Source: Caballeronia choica (lineage in GTDB: Bacteria > Pseudomonadota > Gammaproteobacteria > Burkholderiales > Burkholderiaceae). From it: a stretch of DNA of 64,000 nt. Position numbers and translations under genes: made by a program. The stretch spans positions 62,001-126,000 of the forward strand of contig NZ_FCON02000001.1 of NCBI RefSeq assembly GCF_001544535.1. Direction: 5' to 3'. Shown in pieces: positions 1 to 10,352 of this stretch. Under the pieces are notes generated by a model. The model ran no database searches. It saw nothing but the letters and a program-made list of their open reading frames with translations, and had not been told where the DNA came from. Within the stretch, counting starts at the first letter, position 1. Every line of letters begins with the position of its first letter.

Positions 1-1529
1 TGCAAACACAGATTTCGGCGCACGCGCATCGCCTGCCGCCCCGGCCGATCGCGAGCCAGGGCGATATCAACACACTGCGGGCCTTTCTGGCGGGGCCGGG
101 CGTGATCGCCTTCTTCGACACGCCATGGCTGCTGGTCTATCTGACCGTCATTGGTCTCTTTCACTGGACCCTGTCGCTGATCGCGGCGATCAGCGCGCTC
201 GTTTTGGTCTGCGTCGCGTTATTCAACGACCGGGTCACGCGCAAAGCCATCCAGTCCTACCTTGCACGGCAGCGTGAAGGCGATGTGTTCTACCAGCAGA
301 TCATGCGTAACGCCGAGGTCATGACCGTGCTCGGGATGGTCGGCAACCTGACCGACGCCTGGGACAAGCGCAAGCGCGAATACATCGCCGCTCAGCGCGA
401 CGTGTCCGACAGGAGCGCGCTTTACCGCGATGTGACCAAGACTCTCCGCCAGGCGATCCAGGTCGTCATGATGGCCGCTGGCGCCGGGCTTGTGATCGCC
501 GGCTACGCAACGCCCGGCGTGATGCTCGCCACGACGATCCTGCTCGGCAAGGCGCTCGCTCCCATCGAGCAGCTGATCGGTAACTGGAAGCAGGCAGGCG
601 AGCTGCGCGAGGCATGGCCCCGCTTGAACAGCCTGCTGGCCGTTTCGGCCGATGCCGAGACGGTGGCGCTGCCAAGGCCGACCGGCGAGATCCGGGTAGA
701 GCAGGTTGCGTTCAGCGTGCCATCGGGCACGCCGGGGCTCGGCCGGGTGCTGCTGCGAGGTATCGATTTCAAGCTGGCGGCCGGGCAAACACTCGTCATC
801 ACCGGTCCGAGCGCTTCCGGAAAGTCGACGCTGCTGCGGGTCATTGCGGGGCTGTGGCGGCCGCAGGCCGGCACTGTCCGGCTCGACGGCGCAGATGTAG
901 CGCAATGGCCGAGGCATGCGCTCGGTCCCTACCTCGGTTACGTGCCGCAGGACATCGAACTGCTGGCGGGCACAGTCGCCGAAAACATCGCGCGTACTGC
1001 GAAGCCGCTGCCGCTCGACTCGGCCGCGATCGTGCGCGCGGCACGGCGCGCGGCCGTCCACGAGATGGTCCTCGGCCTGCCCCAAGGCTACGAAACAATG
1101 ATCGGGGATGCGGGCGACCTGCTCTCCGGCGGTCAGCGCCAGCGGATCGCGCTGGCGCGTGCCCTGTATGGCGAGCCGGCTGTGCTGTTGCTGGACGAAC
1201 CGAACGCCAGTCTCGATGCGGAAGGCGAAGCGGCCCTGGACAAGGTGCTGAGGCAACTGAAAGCCGAGAACGTCACCATCATCGCCATTACGCACCGGCC
1301 ATCGCTGATCGAACTGGCCGACAGGGTGTTGCGTCTGCGGGACGGGCAGATGGAGCATTTCGGACCCCCGCCGGACCTGCTTCGGGCGGGCGCCGGCGCG
1401 CCGATGTCCCCTGTAGACGAAGTACCCGGAATCGATCTGGCGGCACTTCCGGTCGGCCGGACCTCGCTTCAGCCGGTTCGGCGACCCATTGCCGAACTGC
1501 CGACGGAGGCGACCGATGACCTGGTTTGA
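1..1529 (+). CDS. Type I secretion system permease/ATPase (PrtD/LapB-like), 5' end missing
   Basis: Inner-membrane ABC exporter of a type I secretion system, which drives one-step export of unfolded substrates with a membrane fusion protein and a TolC-like outer-membrane channel. The reading frame is open from base 3, so the gene starts outside the window; 508 residues are visible and family members are usually about 570-580 long, so roughly 70 N-terminal residues are missing. The visible part begins in the transmembrane domain, including the LRAFLAGPG and FFDTPWL segment typical of PrtD proteins. The ATPase domain follows with Walker A GPSASGKST, signature LSGGQRQR, Walker B VLLLDEP and the switch histidine in ITHR. 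It overlaps the start of the adaptor gene by 14 bases, indicating co-translation. The substrate is not evident; an adjacent opposite-strand metalloprotease gene has no RTX repeats. The family call is firm, the substrate is unknown. Confidence 0.93.
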   Translation, partial: QTQISAHAHRLPPRPIASQGDINTLRAFLAGPGVIAFFDTPWLLVYLTVIGLFHWTLSLIAAISALVLVCVALFNDRVTRKAIQSYLARQREGDVFYQQIMRNAEVMTVLGMVGNLTDAWDKRKREYIAAQRDVSDRSALYRDVTKTLRQAIQVVMMAAGAGLVIAGYATPGVMLATTILLGKALAPIEQLIGNWKQAGELREAWPRLNSLLAVSADAETVALPRPTGEIRVEQVAFSVPSGTPGLGRVLLRGIDFKLAAGQTLVITGPSASGKSTLLRVIAGLWRPQAGTVRLDGADVAQWPRHALGPYLGYVPQDIELLAGTVAENIARTAKPLPLDSAAIVRAARRAAVHEMVLGLPQGYETMIGDAGDLLSGGQRQRIALARALYGEPAVLLLDEPNASLDAEGEAALDKVLRQLKAENVTIIAITHRPSLIELADRVLRLRDGQMEHFGPPPDLLRAGAGAPMSPVDEVPGIDLAALPVGRTSLQPVRRPIAELPTEATDDLV

Positions 1530-2895
1530 TTCACTTCGCCGACTGCGAGATTCCGTGCGGCGATCATCGTCCAGTGCAGTGACCACCACCGGAGACGTGC
1601 TGCCGTTGCCGCGCCGCCTGATCGCAGTCAGCAGCGCGGGCGTCGCAGTCGGACTGGGTCTGATGGCGGGCTGGGCTGCACTTGCGCCGCTGTTCGGCGC
1701 CGTGGTTGCCGAAGGTTTGGTGCGCACGGAAGGTGAGCGCAAGACAGTGCAGCATCAGGAAGGCGGCATCGTGAAGGAGATTCTGGTTCGCGATGGCGAT
1801 CGGGTGAAAGCTGGCCAGGTGCTGATCGTGCTGGAGAACGTCGGGCCGGCGGCTGAACTGTCCGCGCTGCAGGCGCAATCCGACGCGGAGCGGGCGAAGA
1901 TCGCGCGGCTCTCGGCCGAGCGCGATTTGAAGGATGTCCTGGTGTTTCCGGTGGGCTTGGCGAAGCAACGCGACGATCCGCGCGTCGCTGAAATGCTCGA
2001 GCACGAGTCGGCGCTATTCACGGCGCGCCGTCGTGGGTTCGTCGAGCAGAGCGCGATGCTGCACGCCGAACTCGCCCAGACCCGGCAGGAAATCGCAATC
2101 AGCGCACAGATGGTCCAGACCATGAGCCGCAGCCACGCGATGGCGGCCCAGCAGAGGGAGACGAACGAAGCGTTGCAGCGGGAAGGGTTCGTGGCTGCAA
2201 CGAAGGTGCTCGATCTGCAGCGGACGGAAGCTGAAGCCCTGTCGCACGTGCAGTCCGGAAGTGCCGAGCTGAGCCGCGCCGGACAACGGCAAACCGATCT
2301 CGAACTGAGGATCACGAGCTTGCGCAACGATTACGTGAAGGCTGCGGACGACGAACTCAAGGAAGCCAACAACCGTGCGGTTCAATTGAGCGAACGACTT
2401 CGCCCGGCCCACGATCTTTCCGCGCGTACCCGCGTGGCAGCGCCCGTGGCGGGACTGATCGTCGGACTGAAGGTGCACACGATCGGCGCAGTGGTCGCGC
2501 CGCGTGAACCGATTGTCGATGTCGTGCCCGACGGCGCGCCGCTCATCGTCGAAGCCAATATCAGGCCGGATGACGTGCGGGAGATCGCGCCCGGCAGTCA
2601 CGCCGACGTCCGGCTGACCGCTTATAACTCGCGCACCACGCCGATGCTCGACGGCAGGGTGACTTATGTTTCGGCGGATGCGTTGGCCGATAGCGACAAG
2701 CGCGCGCATTTCTATGTCGTGAGGATCGAGGTGCCGGCTCAGGCGCTGGAAAAAGCAAACCGGCTTGCCAAAGAGCCGGTTTTTCTGGGGCCGGGCCTGA
2801 GGACGGAGGTCTATATCCGCAAGCACGCGCGCTCGGCGTTCGATTATTTGCTGGAGCCAATTCGGGATGGGATTCGGAAGTCGATGCGGGATTGA
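1516..2895 (+). CDS. HlyD-family type I secretion membrane fusion protein (PrtE-like)
   Basis: Periplasmic adaptor that joins the ABC exporter to an outer-membrane channel. The chosen ATG gives 459 residues and has GGAGG six bases upstream; an in-frame ATG at 1489 would add nine residues but has no such site. A short cytoplasmic N-terminus is followed by one transmembrane helix (about residues 36-56). Then come the first biotinyl-lipoyl half (QHQEGGIVKEILVRDGDRV), a long alpha-helical hairpin rich in Ala, Gln and Glu, the second lipoyl half (RVAAPVAGLIVGLKVHTIG) and the beta-barrel domain. Length and order fit the PrtE/HlyD family. No TolC-type outer-membrane gene follows, so the channel is probably encoded elsewhere. 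Confidence 0.92.
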   Translation: MTWFDSLRRLRDSVRRSSSSAVTTTGDVLPLPRRLIAVSSAGVAVGLGLMAGWAALAPLFGAVVAEGLVRTEGERKTVQHQEGGIVKEILVRDGDRVKAGQVLIVLENVGPAAELSALQAQSDAERAKIARLSAERDLKDVLVFPVGLAKQRDDPRVAEMLEHESALFTARRRGFVEQSAMLHAELAQTRQEIAISAQMVQTMSRSHAMAAQQRETNEALQREGFVAATKVLDLQRTEAEALSHVQSGSAELSRAGQRQTDLELRITSLRNDYVKAADDELKEANNRAVQLSERLRPAHDLSARTRVAAPVAGLIVGLKVHTIGAVVAPREPIVDVVPDGAPLIVEANIRPDDVREIAPGSHADVRLTAYNSRTTPMLDGRVTYVSADALADSDKRAHFYVVRIEVPAQALEKANRLAKEPVFLGPGLRTEVYIRKHARSAFDYLLEPIRDGIRKSMRD

Positions 2896-3017
2896 GGGAT
2901 CAGTGGTTGGTATTAGCTTTGTGACGGCTTGCGTGCCAATTAAGGTCGATCAGATGCCGCCCCGTGCTTCTCGTGATTTTGTTTCCAGCGCACCAGGCGG
3001 CACGGGGCGGCGTCAGT

Positions 3018-3042
3018 GCTGAGCGAGACTGCATCGCTCAGC
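3018..3042. terminator. Perfect 9-bp hairpin between the converging secretion operon and protease gene
   Basis: GCTGAGCGA (3018-3026) and TCGCTCAGC (3034-3042) form a perfect stem around a 7-base loop. It lies downstream of the hlyD-like gene and, on the other strand, just past the 3' end of the metalloprotease gene. There is no T-tract on either side, so it may slow or block RNA polymerase or protect 3' ends rather than act as a classical intrinsic terminator. Confidence 0.4.
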
Positions 3043-3052
3043 GGAGCGGGCG

Positions 3053-3787
3053 TCAGGCGGTCGGCTGGTGTTGAACGAACATGCCGTAACTATCGGCGTT
3101 GCGCAGAGCGTCGGACGGGGGAAGCAGCCAGGACTGCATGGGGCCTTACGCCAGATCTTCCGTCCCACCGATGTCCTTGAAATGGCTTATTTCGTGCGCG
3201 ATCATCCCTTCGGTACGGTTCGTCTCGGGTGCATGGTTCCAGAAGTTCGGCATCACGTAGATCTCGTGAGGATGGTCGGAATCATGGGTATTGACATAGG
3301 CCCCAAAACTCTCTGGCACTTCGGAGGAGGGCTCGGCGGCCTTGAACGTGTATTGGTCGTGCGCCATCGATTTATCCATATTGGTCAACACTCGCTCGAC
3401 TTCCTTGACGTTCTCCGGGGTCGGTTCGCGGAAGTTCATCTCGTAGTTGACATCCGGGGGGGATGTTTTCAGCTTCTCCAGCGCCGAATGGACCATCCTC
3501 TTCGCGTGTGAAAAAGCCTTGCTCAGAGTATTTTCCTGCTGCGGGGTGAAACCCTCGAAGATCGGTGTTCCCGCCGGTTCCTCGGGCGCGTCGTTGCCGG
3601 CGCTTCCGTTCGCGGTTCGGTTGCTCGGAGAATAAATCCGAGGCTGGTTTGGCGGCGCGGGCTGTTGCGGGTTTTGCCGCGGCCCGGAGCCGGCTTCTTG
3701 CTGCACCGGCGGCGGTACTTCCCGCGGCCCGTCGCCGGAGCTGTGCTGCAATTGCTGTGGCGAGCGGAGTTGTTGATTGACGTTCAT
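3053..3787 (-). pseudogene. M35/aspzincin-like zinc metalloprotease interrupted by an in-frame TAA
   Basis: The frame reads 213 residues from the ATG at 3787 (AGGA upstream) to a TAA at 3146-3148. It then continues without frameshift for 30 more codons to a TGA at 3053-3055. The first part ends with zinc site HEISH (residues 198-202) followed by GTEDLA; the second starts with G and contains ALRNADSYGMF. Together they make the aspzincin pattern HExxH...GTxDxxYG...NADSY of family M35, with the stop sitting exactly where the tyrosine of GTxDxxYG is expected. One base change would turn TAC or TAT into TAA. The zinc ligands (two His plus Asp211) precede the stop, but the C-terminal helix would be lost. 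Residues 1-75 are Pro/Gln-rich and disordered, with no signal peptide and no RTX repeats, which resembles secreted effectors. It could be a pseudogene, a truncated active enzyme, a readthrough case or a sequencing error. Confidence 0.72.
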
Positions 3788-4031
3788 GACTTTCCTGTTT
3801 TGAAGGATTGAGGCGATCCGCGATCCGAGTCGAATCCGTGGTTCACCCGTACGGCGCAGTGCGGGATGCGCGATTCGATTGAAGCATCAACGCTGTCTTG
3901 AGATGCAATGCACGGGTTCTACATGCGATGCGCGGTGCGGTCGGCATGACGATCGGGCGGAGCGTGTGGACGAGGCCTGCAGGTCTCGCAAAGCCCGCCC
4001 GCCCGCTGCGATCGATTCGCGCGCTTGTCGC

Positions 4032-4037
4032 TACAAT
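4032..4037 (+). promoter_or_regulatory. Probable -10 box of the moeA operon
   Basis: TACAAT, a -10 form seen repeatedly in this window, lies 59 bases before the moeA ATG; no convincing -35 hexamer was found. It is the only promoter-like element I see in the roughly 310-base stretch between the protease gene and moeA, which otherwise holds no gene or repeat I can support. Confidence 0.35.
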
Positions 4038-4096
4038 GGTGCTTACGCTTTCACCGACCCTGACGAACGCGTTCACCGGCGCTCATCTCGACCCCA

Positions 4097-5383
4097 ATGT
4101 CATCCACGCCCGCTGCCCCTTCACGTCCACCCATGCTCGCCACGGCCGAAGCGCTCGGCATCCTGCTCGCCGCCGCGCGCCGCGTCGAGGGTGTCGAATC
4201 CATCGACACCCTCGATGCGCTCGGCCGCGTGCTTGCTGCCGATGTCGTTTCGCCGCTCGACGTCCCGCCCATGCACATCAGTTCGATGGATGGCTACGGC
4301 GTGCGCGCGGCCGATCTGGCGGGCGCATCGGCACAGCAGCCGGTCACGCTGACGGTGTCGCAGCGCGTACCGGCCGGACACGTCGCCGGGCCGCTCGCGG
4401 CGGGCACGGCGGCGCGCGTGTTCACCGGCGCGACGGTCCCGCCCGGCGCCGATGCCATCGTGATGCAGGAAATGGCGAGCGCGACTGACGACGGACGCGT
4501 CGCGTTCGAAGCGGCCCCCGCCGCGGGCGAATGGATCACGCGGCAAGGCGCGGACATCAGGAAGGGTTCGGTGATCCTGCCCGCCGACACGCGGCTCACG
4601 CCGCAGGCGCTCGGCCTCGCGGCGTCGGTGGGATGCGCGGCGCTCGACGTCGTCAGGAAGACGCGGGTCGCCGTCTTCTTCACCGGCGACGAACTCACGA
4701 TGCCCGGCGAGCCGCTGAAGGAAGGCGCGATCTACAACTCGAACCGCTTCACGCTGTGCGCGCTGCTCGCGAAGCTCGGCTGCGAAGTCACCGATCTCGG
4801 CATCGTGCCGGACCGGCTCGACGCCACCCGCGAAACGTTGCGCGAGGCCGCCCGCGGCCACGACCTGATCCTGACGTGCGGCGGCGTTTCGGTCGGCGAG
4901 GAGGATCACGTGAAACCAGCGGTCGAGGCGGAAGGTCGCATCGCGATGTGGCAGATCGCGATGAAACCTGGCAAGCCGCTCGCGTTCGGCGCGGTGCGGC
5001 GCGGCGGCGGCGGTGAACGTGAAAGCGAAGGCGAAGGCGGAGAAGCGTTCTTCATCGGACTGCCGGGCAATCCGGTGTCGAGCTTCTGCACATTCCTGCT
5101 GTTCGTGCGGCCGTTCATCCTGCGCCTGGCGGGCGTCGGCAACGTGGCGCCGCGCGTCTATTCGATGCGCGCCGACTTCACGCAGAAAAAGGGCGATCGC
5201 CGCAACGAATTCCTGCGGGCGCGCGTGAACGATGCGGGCGGCCTCGACGTTTTCGACAACCAGAGCTCGGCGGTGCTGACCTCGACGGTCTGGGGCGACG
5301 GCCTCATCGACAATCCGCCGAATCACGCGATCAGCGCCGGCGAAATCGTGCGCTTCATCCCGTTTTCGGAACTGATGCGCTGA
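4097..5383 (+). CDS. moeA: Molybdopterin molybdenumtransferase MoeA
   Basis: Inserts molybdate into adenylylated molybdopterin to give the active molybdenum cofactor in the cytoplasm. The 428-residue protein matches the family length and shows the usual blocks: ISSMDGYGVRAAD near the N-terminus, GADAIVMQE, GDEL and IYNSNR in the central MPT-binding domain, LTCGGVSVGEEDHV, and GLPGNPVS near residue 325. A stretch rich in Gly, Glu and Arg (GGGGERESEGEGG) interrupts the region before GLPGNPVS and looks like a lineage-specific loop. The ATG chosen is the first in frame; an internal Met at 4133 is also possible since neither has a clear ribosome site. It is followed closely by moaD and moaE, so the three probably form one operon. 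Confidence 0.95.
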   Translation: MSSTPAAPSRPPMLATAEALGILLAAARRVEGVESIDTLDALGRVLAADVVSPLDVPPMHISSMDGYGVRAADLAGASAQQPVTLTVSQRVPAGHVAGPLAAGTAARVFTGATVPPGADAIVMQEMASATDDGRVAFEAAPAAGEWITRQGADIRKGSVILPADTRLTPQALGLAASVGCAALDVVRKTRVAVFFTGDELTMPGEPLKEGAIYNSNRFTLCALLAKLGCEVTDLGIVPDRLDATRETLREAARGHDLILTCGGVSVGEEDHVKPAVEAEGRIAMWQIAMKPGKPLAFGAVRRGGGGERESEGEGGEAFFIGLPGNPVSSFCTFLLFVRPFILRLAGVGNVAPRVYSMRADFTQKKGDRRNEFLRARVNDAGGLDVFDNQSSAVLTSTVWGDGLIDNPPNHAISAGEIVRFIPFSELMR

Positions 5384-5417
5384 AGCTGTAATGAGCATCG
5401 GGCAAGGCAAGGCAATC

Positions 5418-5675
5418 ATGAAAGTGGAATTGAGGTTTTTCGCCAGCGTGCGTGAAGCGCTCGGCGTCGCGAACGAGAGCGTCGAGGTGCCCGAAGGCAT
5501 CGTGAATGTCGGCGACGTGCGCGCGTGGCTGCGCACGCGCGGCGGCGCGTGGGCCGAGGCGCTCGCCGAAGGCCGCGCGTTGCGCATGGCCTGCAATCAC
5601 GTGATGACGGACGCGTCGCAGCGCATCACCGACGGCTGCGAAGTCGCGTTTTTTCCACCGGTCACGGGGGGCTGA
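5418..5675 (+). CDS. moaD: Molybdopterin synthase small subunit MoaD
   Basis: Ubiquitin-like sulfur carrier which, as a C-terminal thiocarboxylate, donates sulfur to precursor Z within molybdopterin synthase. From the ATG at 5418 it has 85 residues, starts KVELRFFASVREALG and ends in the required Gly-Gly (VTGG). An upstream in-frame ATG at 5391 would add nine atypical residues, and the family normally begins at the M-K-V-type start. It lies 34 bases after moeA and one base before the moaE start codon, so it is co-translated with its partner subunit. Confidence 0.93.
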   Translation: MKVELRFFASVREALGVANESVEVPEGIVNVGDVRAWLRTRGGAWAEALAEGRALRMACNHVMTDASQRITDGCEVAFFPPVTGG

Positions 5676-5676
5676 C

Positions 5677-6138
5677 ATGACGACGGTCCGGGTCCAGGAA
5701 GCCGATTTCGACATCAGCACCGAGGTGGCCGCGTTGCGCGCGCAGAACCCGAAGGTTGGGGCGGTGGCGTGCTTTGTCGGGACGGTGCGCGATCTGAACG
5801 AAGGCAGCGCGGTTCAGACGATGGAACTGGAGCATTACCCCGGCATGACCGAGAAATCGCTCGAAGCCATCGCACGGCAAGCCCGCGAGCGCTGGCCGGG
5901 ATCGGACGTGCTGATCGTGCATCGCGTGGGGCAGCTCAAGCCGCTCGACCAGATCGTGCTGGTCGCGACCACGGCGATGCATCGCGCTGAAGCGTTCGAA
6001 TCCTGCGCGTTCGTGATGGACTATCTGAAAACCCAGGCGCCGTTCTGGAAGAAGGAGAAGACCGAAGCCGGCGAGCGCTGGGTCGATGCGCGCGAATCGG
6101 ACGAGTCGGCGTTGAAGCGCTGGAGCCAGGACGAATAG
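5677..6138 (+). CDS. moaE: Molybdopterin synthase catalytic subunit MoaE
   Basis: Large subunit of molybdopterin synthase; binds precursor Z and adds two sulfurs from MoaD thiocarboxylate. The 153-residue length is normal. Recognisable blocks are AVACFVGTVRD near the N-terminus, the MELEHYPGM segment, HRVGQLKPLDQIVLV, and the lysine-rich active-site stretch FWKKEK near residues 117-122. It follows moaD with a single-base gap. The gene ends 54 bases before the 3' end of the convergent globin gene, and I see no strong intrinsic terminator in that gap. Confidence 0.95.
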   Translation: MTTVRVQEADFDISTEVAALRAQNPKVGAVACFVGTVRDLNEGSAVQTMELEHYPGMTEKSLEAIARQARERWPGSDVLIVHRVGQLKPLDQIVLVATTAMHRAEAFESCAFVMDYLKTQAPFWKKEKTEAGERWVDARESDESALKRWSQDE

Positions 6139-6192
6139 TGCGAAGAAGCGCTAACCAAGTCGTAAGCACGTAAGCGCGGGGTTGAAAACCGC

Positions 6193-6735
6193 TCAATCCT
6201 CTCCCGCCCCGCGCCCGACAAACCTCGCCGGAAACGGCTCCCCGCCGCCTCGCGCCGGCGGATCGGTCGCCTCTTTCCCCGTACGCATGCGCTTCAAAGC
6301 CGCCAGCAACGCCACCTGCTCCTCCGGAATCCGATAGTCCCAGCCGAACTTGCTGAGCTGCAAACTCTGCGCGATGCGCAGTGCGGGTTCCATGAACAGC
6401 ACGGCCGCCGCAGGCTCGTACCGCGCCTCGACGGTATTCAGAAACAGCGCCAGCCAACGCGCGAAATGCTGCGGCTCGATGTCGCCGAGCGGCCGATGCG
6501 CCTCCTGCACATTCCCGCGATACTGCTTCGAGCCGAGCACGAGGCTGGACCAGAACGTCGTCATCTTCGCGAGATGCTCGTCCCAGCGGCCCGTCAGTTC
6601 ACGCGCAAAAACAGGACCGAGCAGCGGGTCGTCGTCGACGCGTCGATAAAACGCCTCGACGAGCGCGCGCACATTGGTTTCGTCGGCTTCGGTGTGGCGT
6701 GGCGTACCGTCCAGAGGTGGAGTGGGCTGATTCAT
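6193..6735 (-). CDS. Group III truncated haemoglobin
   Basis: Small haem protein of the 2-on-2 globin fold, a family linked to binding or detoxifying nitric oxide and oxygen species. From the ATG at 6735 (MNQPTPP) the product has 180 residues. A longer in-frame reading begins at 7080 but would overlap the divergent regulator, and its extra residues are not globin-like. Globin features include FYRRVDDDPLLGPVFA, the Tyr/Gly segment SKQYRGN, the proposed proximal histidine in EAHRPL (His80) and HFARWLALFLNT. The C-terminal tail after about residue 150 is Gly/Pro/Arg-rich and probably disordered. Its 5' end faces an NsrR-type repressor, which suggests control by nitric oxide. The family is fairly sure; the ligand is inferred. 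Confidence 0.88.
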   Translation of the reverse strand: MNQPTPPLDGTPRHTEADETNVRALVEAFYRRVDDDPLLGPVFARELTGRWDEHLAKMTTFWSSLVLGSKQYRGNVQEAHRPLGDIEPQHFARWLALFLNTVEARYEPAAAVLFMEPALRIAQSLQLSKFGWDYRIPEEQVALLAALKRMRTGKEATDPPARGGGEPFPARFVGRGAGED

Positions 6736-7069
6736 GATGTGAGCGGTCCTGGAGAGATTCGAGCCACAAGTGGCACATGGAGCAGCACACGAAGCGGCAC
6801 GCCCCGACGACGCATCGCAATGGCTGACGCCCGGGCGCGTTCTGACGGACAATGTGGCCTGTTCAACCATCCGTGGCGGGCCGAATCCCGGCACTGTAGT
6901 GCCGGAATCGTCGCTTCGGCAGCGAATCTTAGCCGCCGCCGCACCGGAGGCGCCGATTATCCCTTGCGCGCGAAGCGGATTTCGGGCGTCCGCGCTGTCG
7001 GGCAAGCGGTTTGCGCCGTTGCCTGCGTCCATTTTCGTCCCTGATGCGCTCTCGCGCGTGCACAGAATC
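6736..7069. other. Divergent control region between globin and Rrf2 regulator genes
   Basis: These 334 bases separate two start codons that point away from each other, so both promoters must lie here. I could not identify a convincing -35/-10 pair or a palindrome resembling the known NsrR site. A long in-frame extension of each gene passes through the region but looks like chance open frame in GC-rich DNA. Confidence 0.5.
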
Positions 7070-7576
7070 ATGCGACTCACCGACTACACCGATTACTCAC
7101 TCCGCGTCATGCTTTATCTGGCGGTTCGGCCGGACGGGCTGTCGACGATCCAGGAAATCTCGGACGCCTACGGCATCTCGAAGAATCACCTGATGAAGAT
7201 CGTCCAGCGACTCGGCGAACTCGGATGGATCGAGACCGTGCGCGGGCGCAATGGCGGGCTGAAACTGAACGAGCGTTCGGGTGCGCTTACCATCGGCGAA
7301 GTGGTGCGCAAGACCGAGAGCGATTTTTCGATCGTTGGCTGCTTTGCCGGCGACGACGAGGCGCACCGTCACTGCGTGATTCAATCCCACTGCCGTTTGA
7401 GGGGCCTGTTCGCCGCCGCGCGCGACGCGTTTCTCGCCGAACTGGACAAGCACACCGTCGCCGAGCTGGCGCATCCGGCGAACGAACTCGCGGGACTTCT
7501 GGGCATCGTGCGCTTCATGCCGCCGACCACGGCCGCGGGTGGCGTAACGGCCGCGCGGGGCGTCGAGGCCACCTGA
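7070..7576 (+). CDS. nsrR: Rrf2-family Fe-S regulator, NsrR-like
   Basis: Winged-helix repressor of the Rrf2 family that senses nitric oxide through an Fe-S cluster. The start at 7070 (MRLTDYTDYSLRVMLYLA) is the canonical Rrf2 start and gives 168 residues; the frame is open further upstream but unlikely to be coding. The helix-turn-helix covers about residues 25-62 (IQEISDAYGISKNHLMKIV, then GRNGGL). Three cysteines, Cys91, Cys102 and Cys108, are the likely cluster ligands. The gap between the first two is longer than in the E. coli protein as I remember it. Divergence from a truncated globin gene supports NsrR rather than IscR. The C-terminal 25 residues are Ala/Gly/Thr-rich. NO sensing is inferred from family and context. 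Confidence 0.85.
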   Translation: MRLTDYTDYSLRVMLYLAVRPDGLSTIQEISDAYGISKNHLMKIVQRLGELGWIETVRGRNGGLKLNERSGALTIGEVVRKTESDFSIVGCFAGDDEAHRHCVIQSHCRLRGLFAAARDAFLAELDKHTVAELAHPANELAGLLGIVRFMPPTTAAGGVTAARGVEAT

Positions 7577-7637
7577 AACGGGCACGCGCAGACTTTTTCG
7601 AAAGCCCGAAAAAATGCGCATCGCGCGCAAATAAGCG

Positions 7638-7664
7638 CTTGAAAGCGCAGAAAAACACCTCATT
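7638..7664 (+). promoter_or_regulatory. Sigma-32 heat-shock promoter of clpB
   Basis: CTTGAAA (7638-7644), a 13-base spacer and CCTCATT (7658-7664) closely match the sigma-32 consensus CTTGAAA-N11-16-CCCCATNT. Transcription would start near 7672, leaving about 24 untranslated bases that contain the GGAGG ribosome site at 7683-7687. Confidence 0.82.
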
Positions 7665-7695
7665 TTGAACACATTCCGATCTGGAGGTCTCAATA

Positions 7696-10293
<2,598 letters not shown>

Positions 10294-10320
10294 AGCGCGA
10301 AGGCGGTTGGCAGGTCGAAG

Positions 10321-10348
10321 GGCAGCGGAGGGATTCGCTGCCTTTTTT
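10321..10348 (+). terminator. Intrinsic terminator of clpB
   Basis: GGCAGCG (10321-10327) pairs with CGCTGCC (10336-10342) around an 8-base loop and is followed directly by six T, 28 bases after the clpB stop codon. Confidence 0.9.
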
Positions 10349-10352
10349 ATTT

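Noticed and set aside
4121-5596. A 491-codon minus-strand open frame opposite moeA and other long antisense frames such as 7711-10362
   Set aside because: They lie entirely over well-recognised genes, are rich in Arg, His and Ala, and match the expected mirror of biased codon use.
6770-7069. Long in-frame extension upstream of the Rrf2 regulator
   Set aside because: The family start MRLTDYTDYS at 7070 is canonical and the extension is not similar to any Rrf2 region; open frames are common by chance in this GC-rich DNA.
6736-7080. Extension of the truncated globin frame into the regulator gene
   Set aside because: The globin fold is complete from 6735, and the extension overlaps the start of the divergent regulator.
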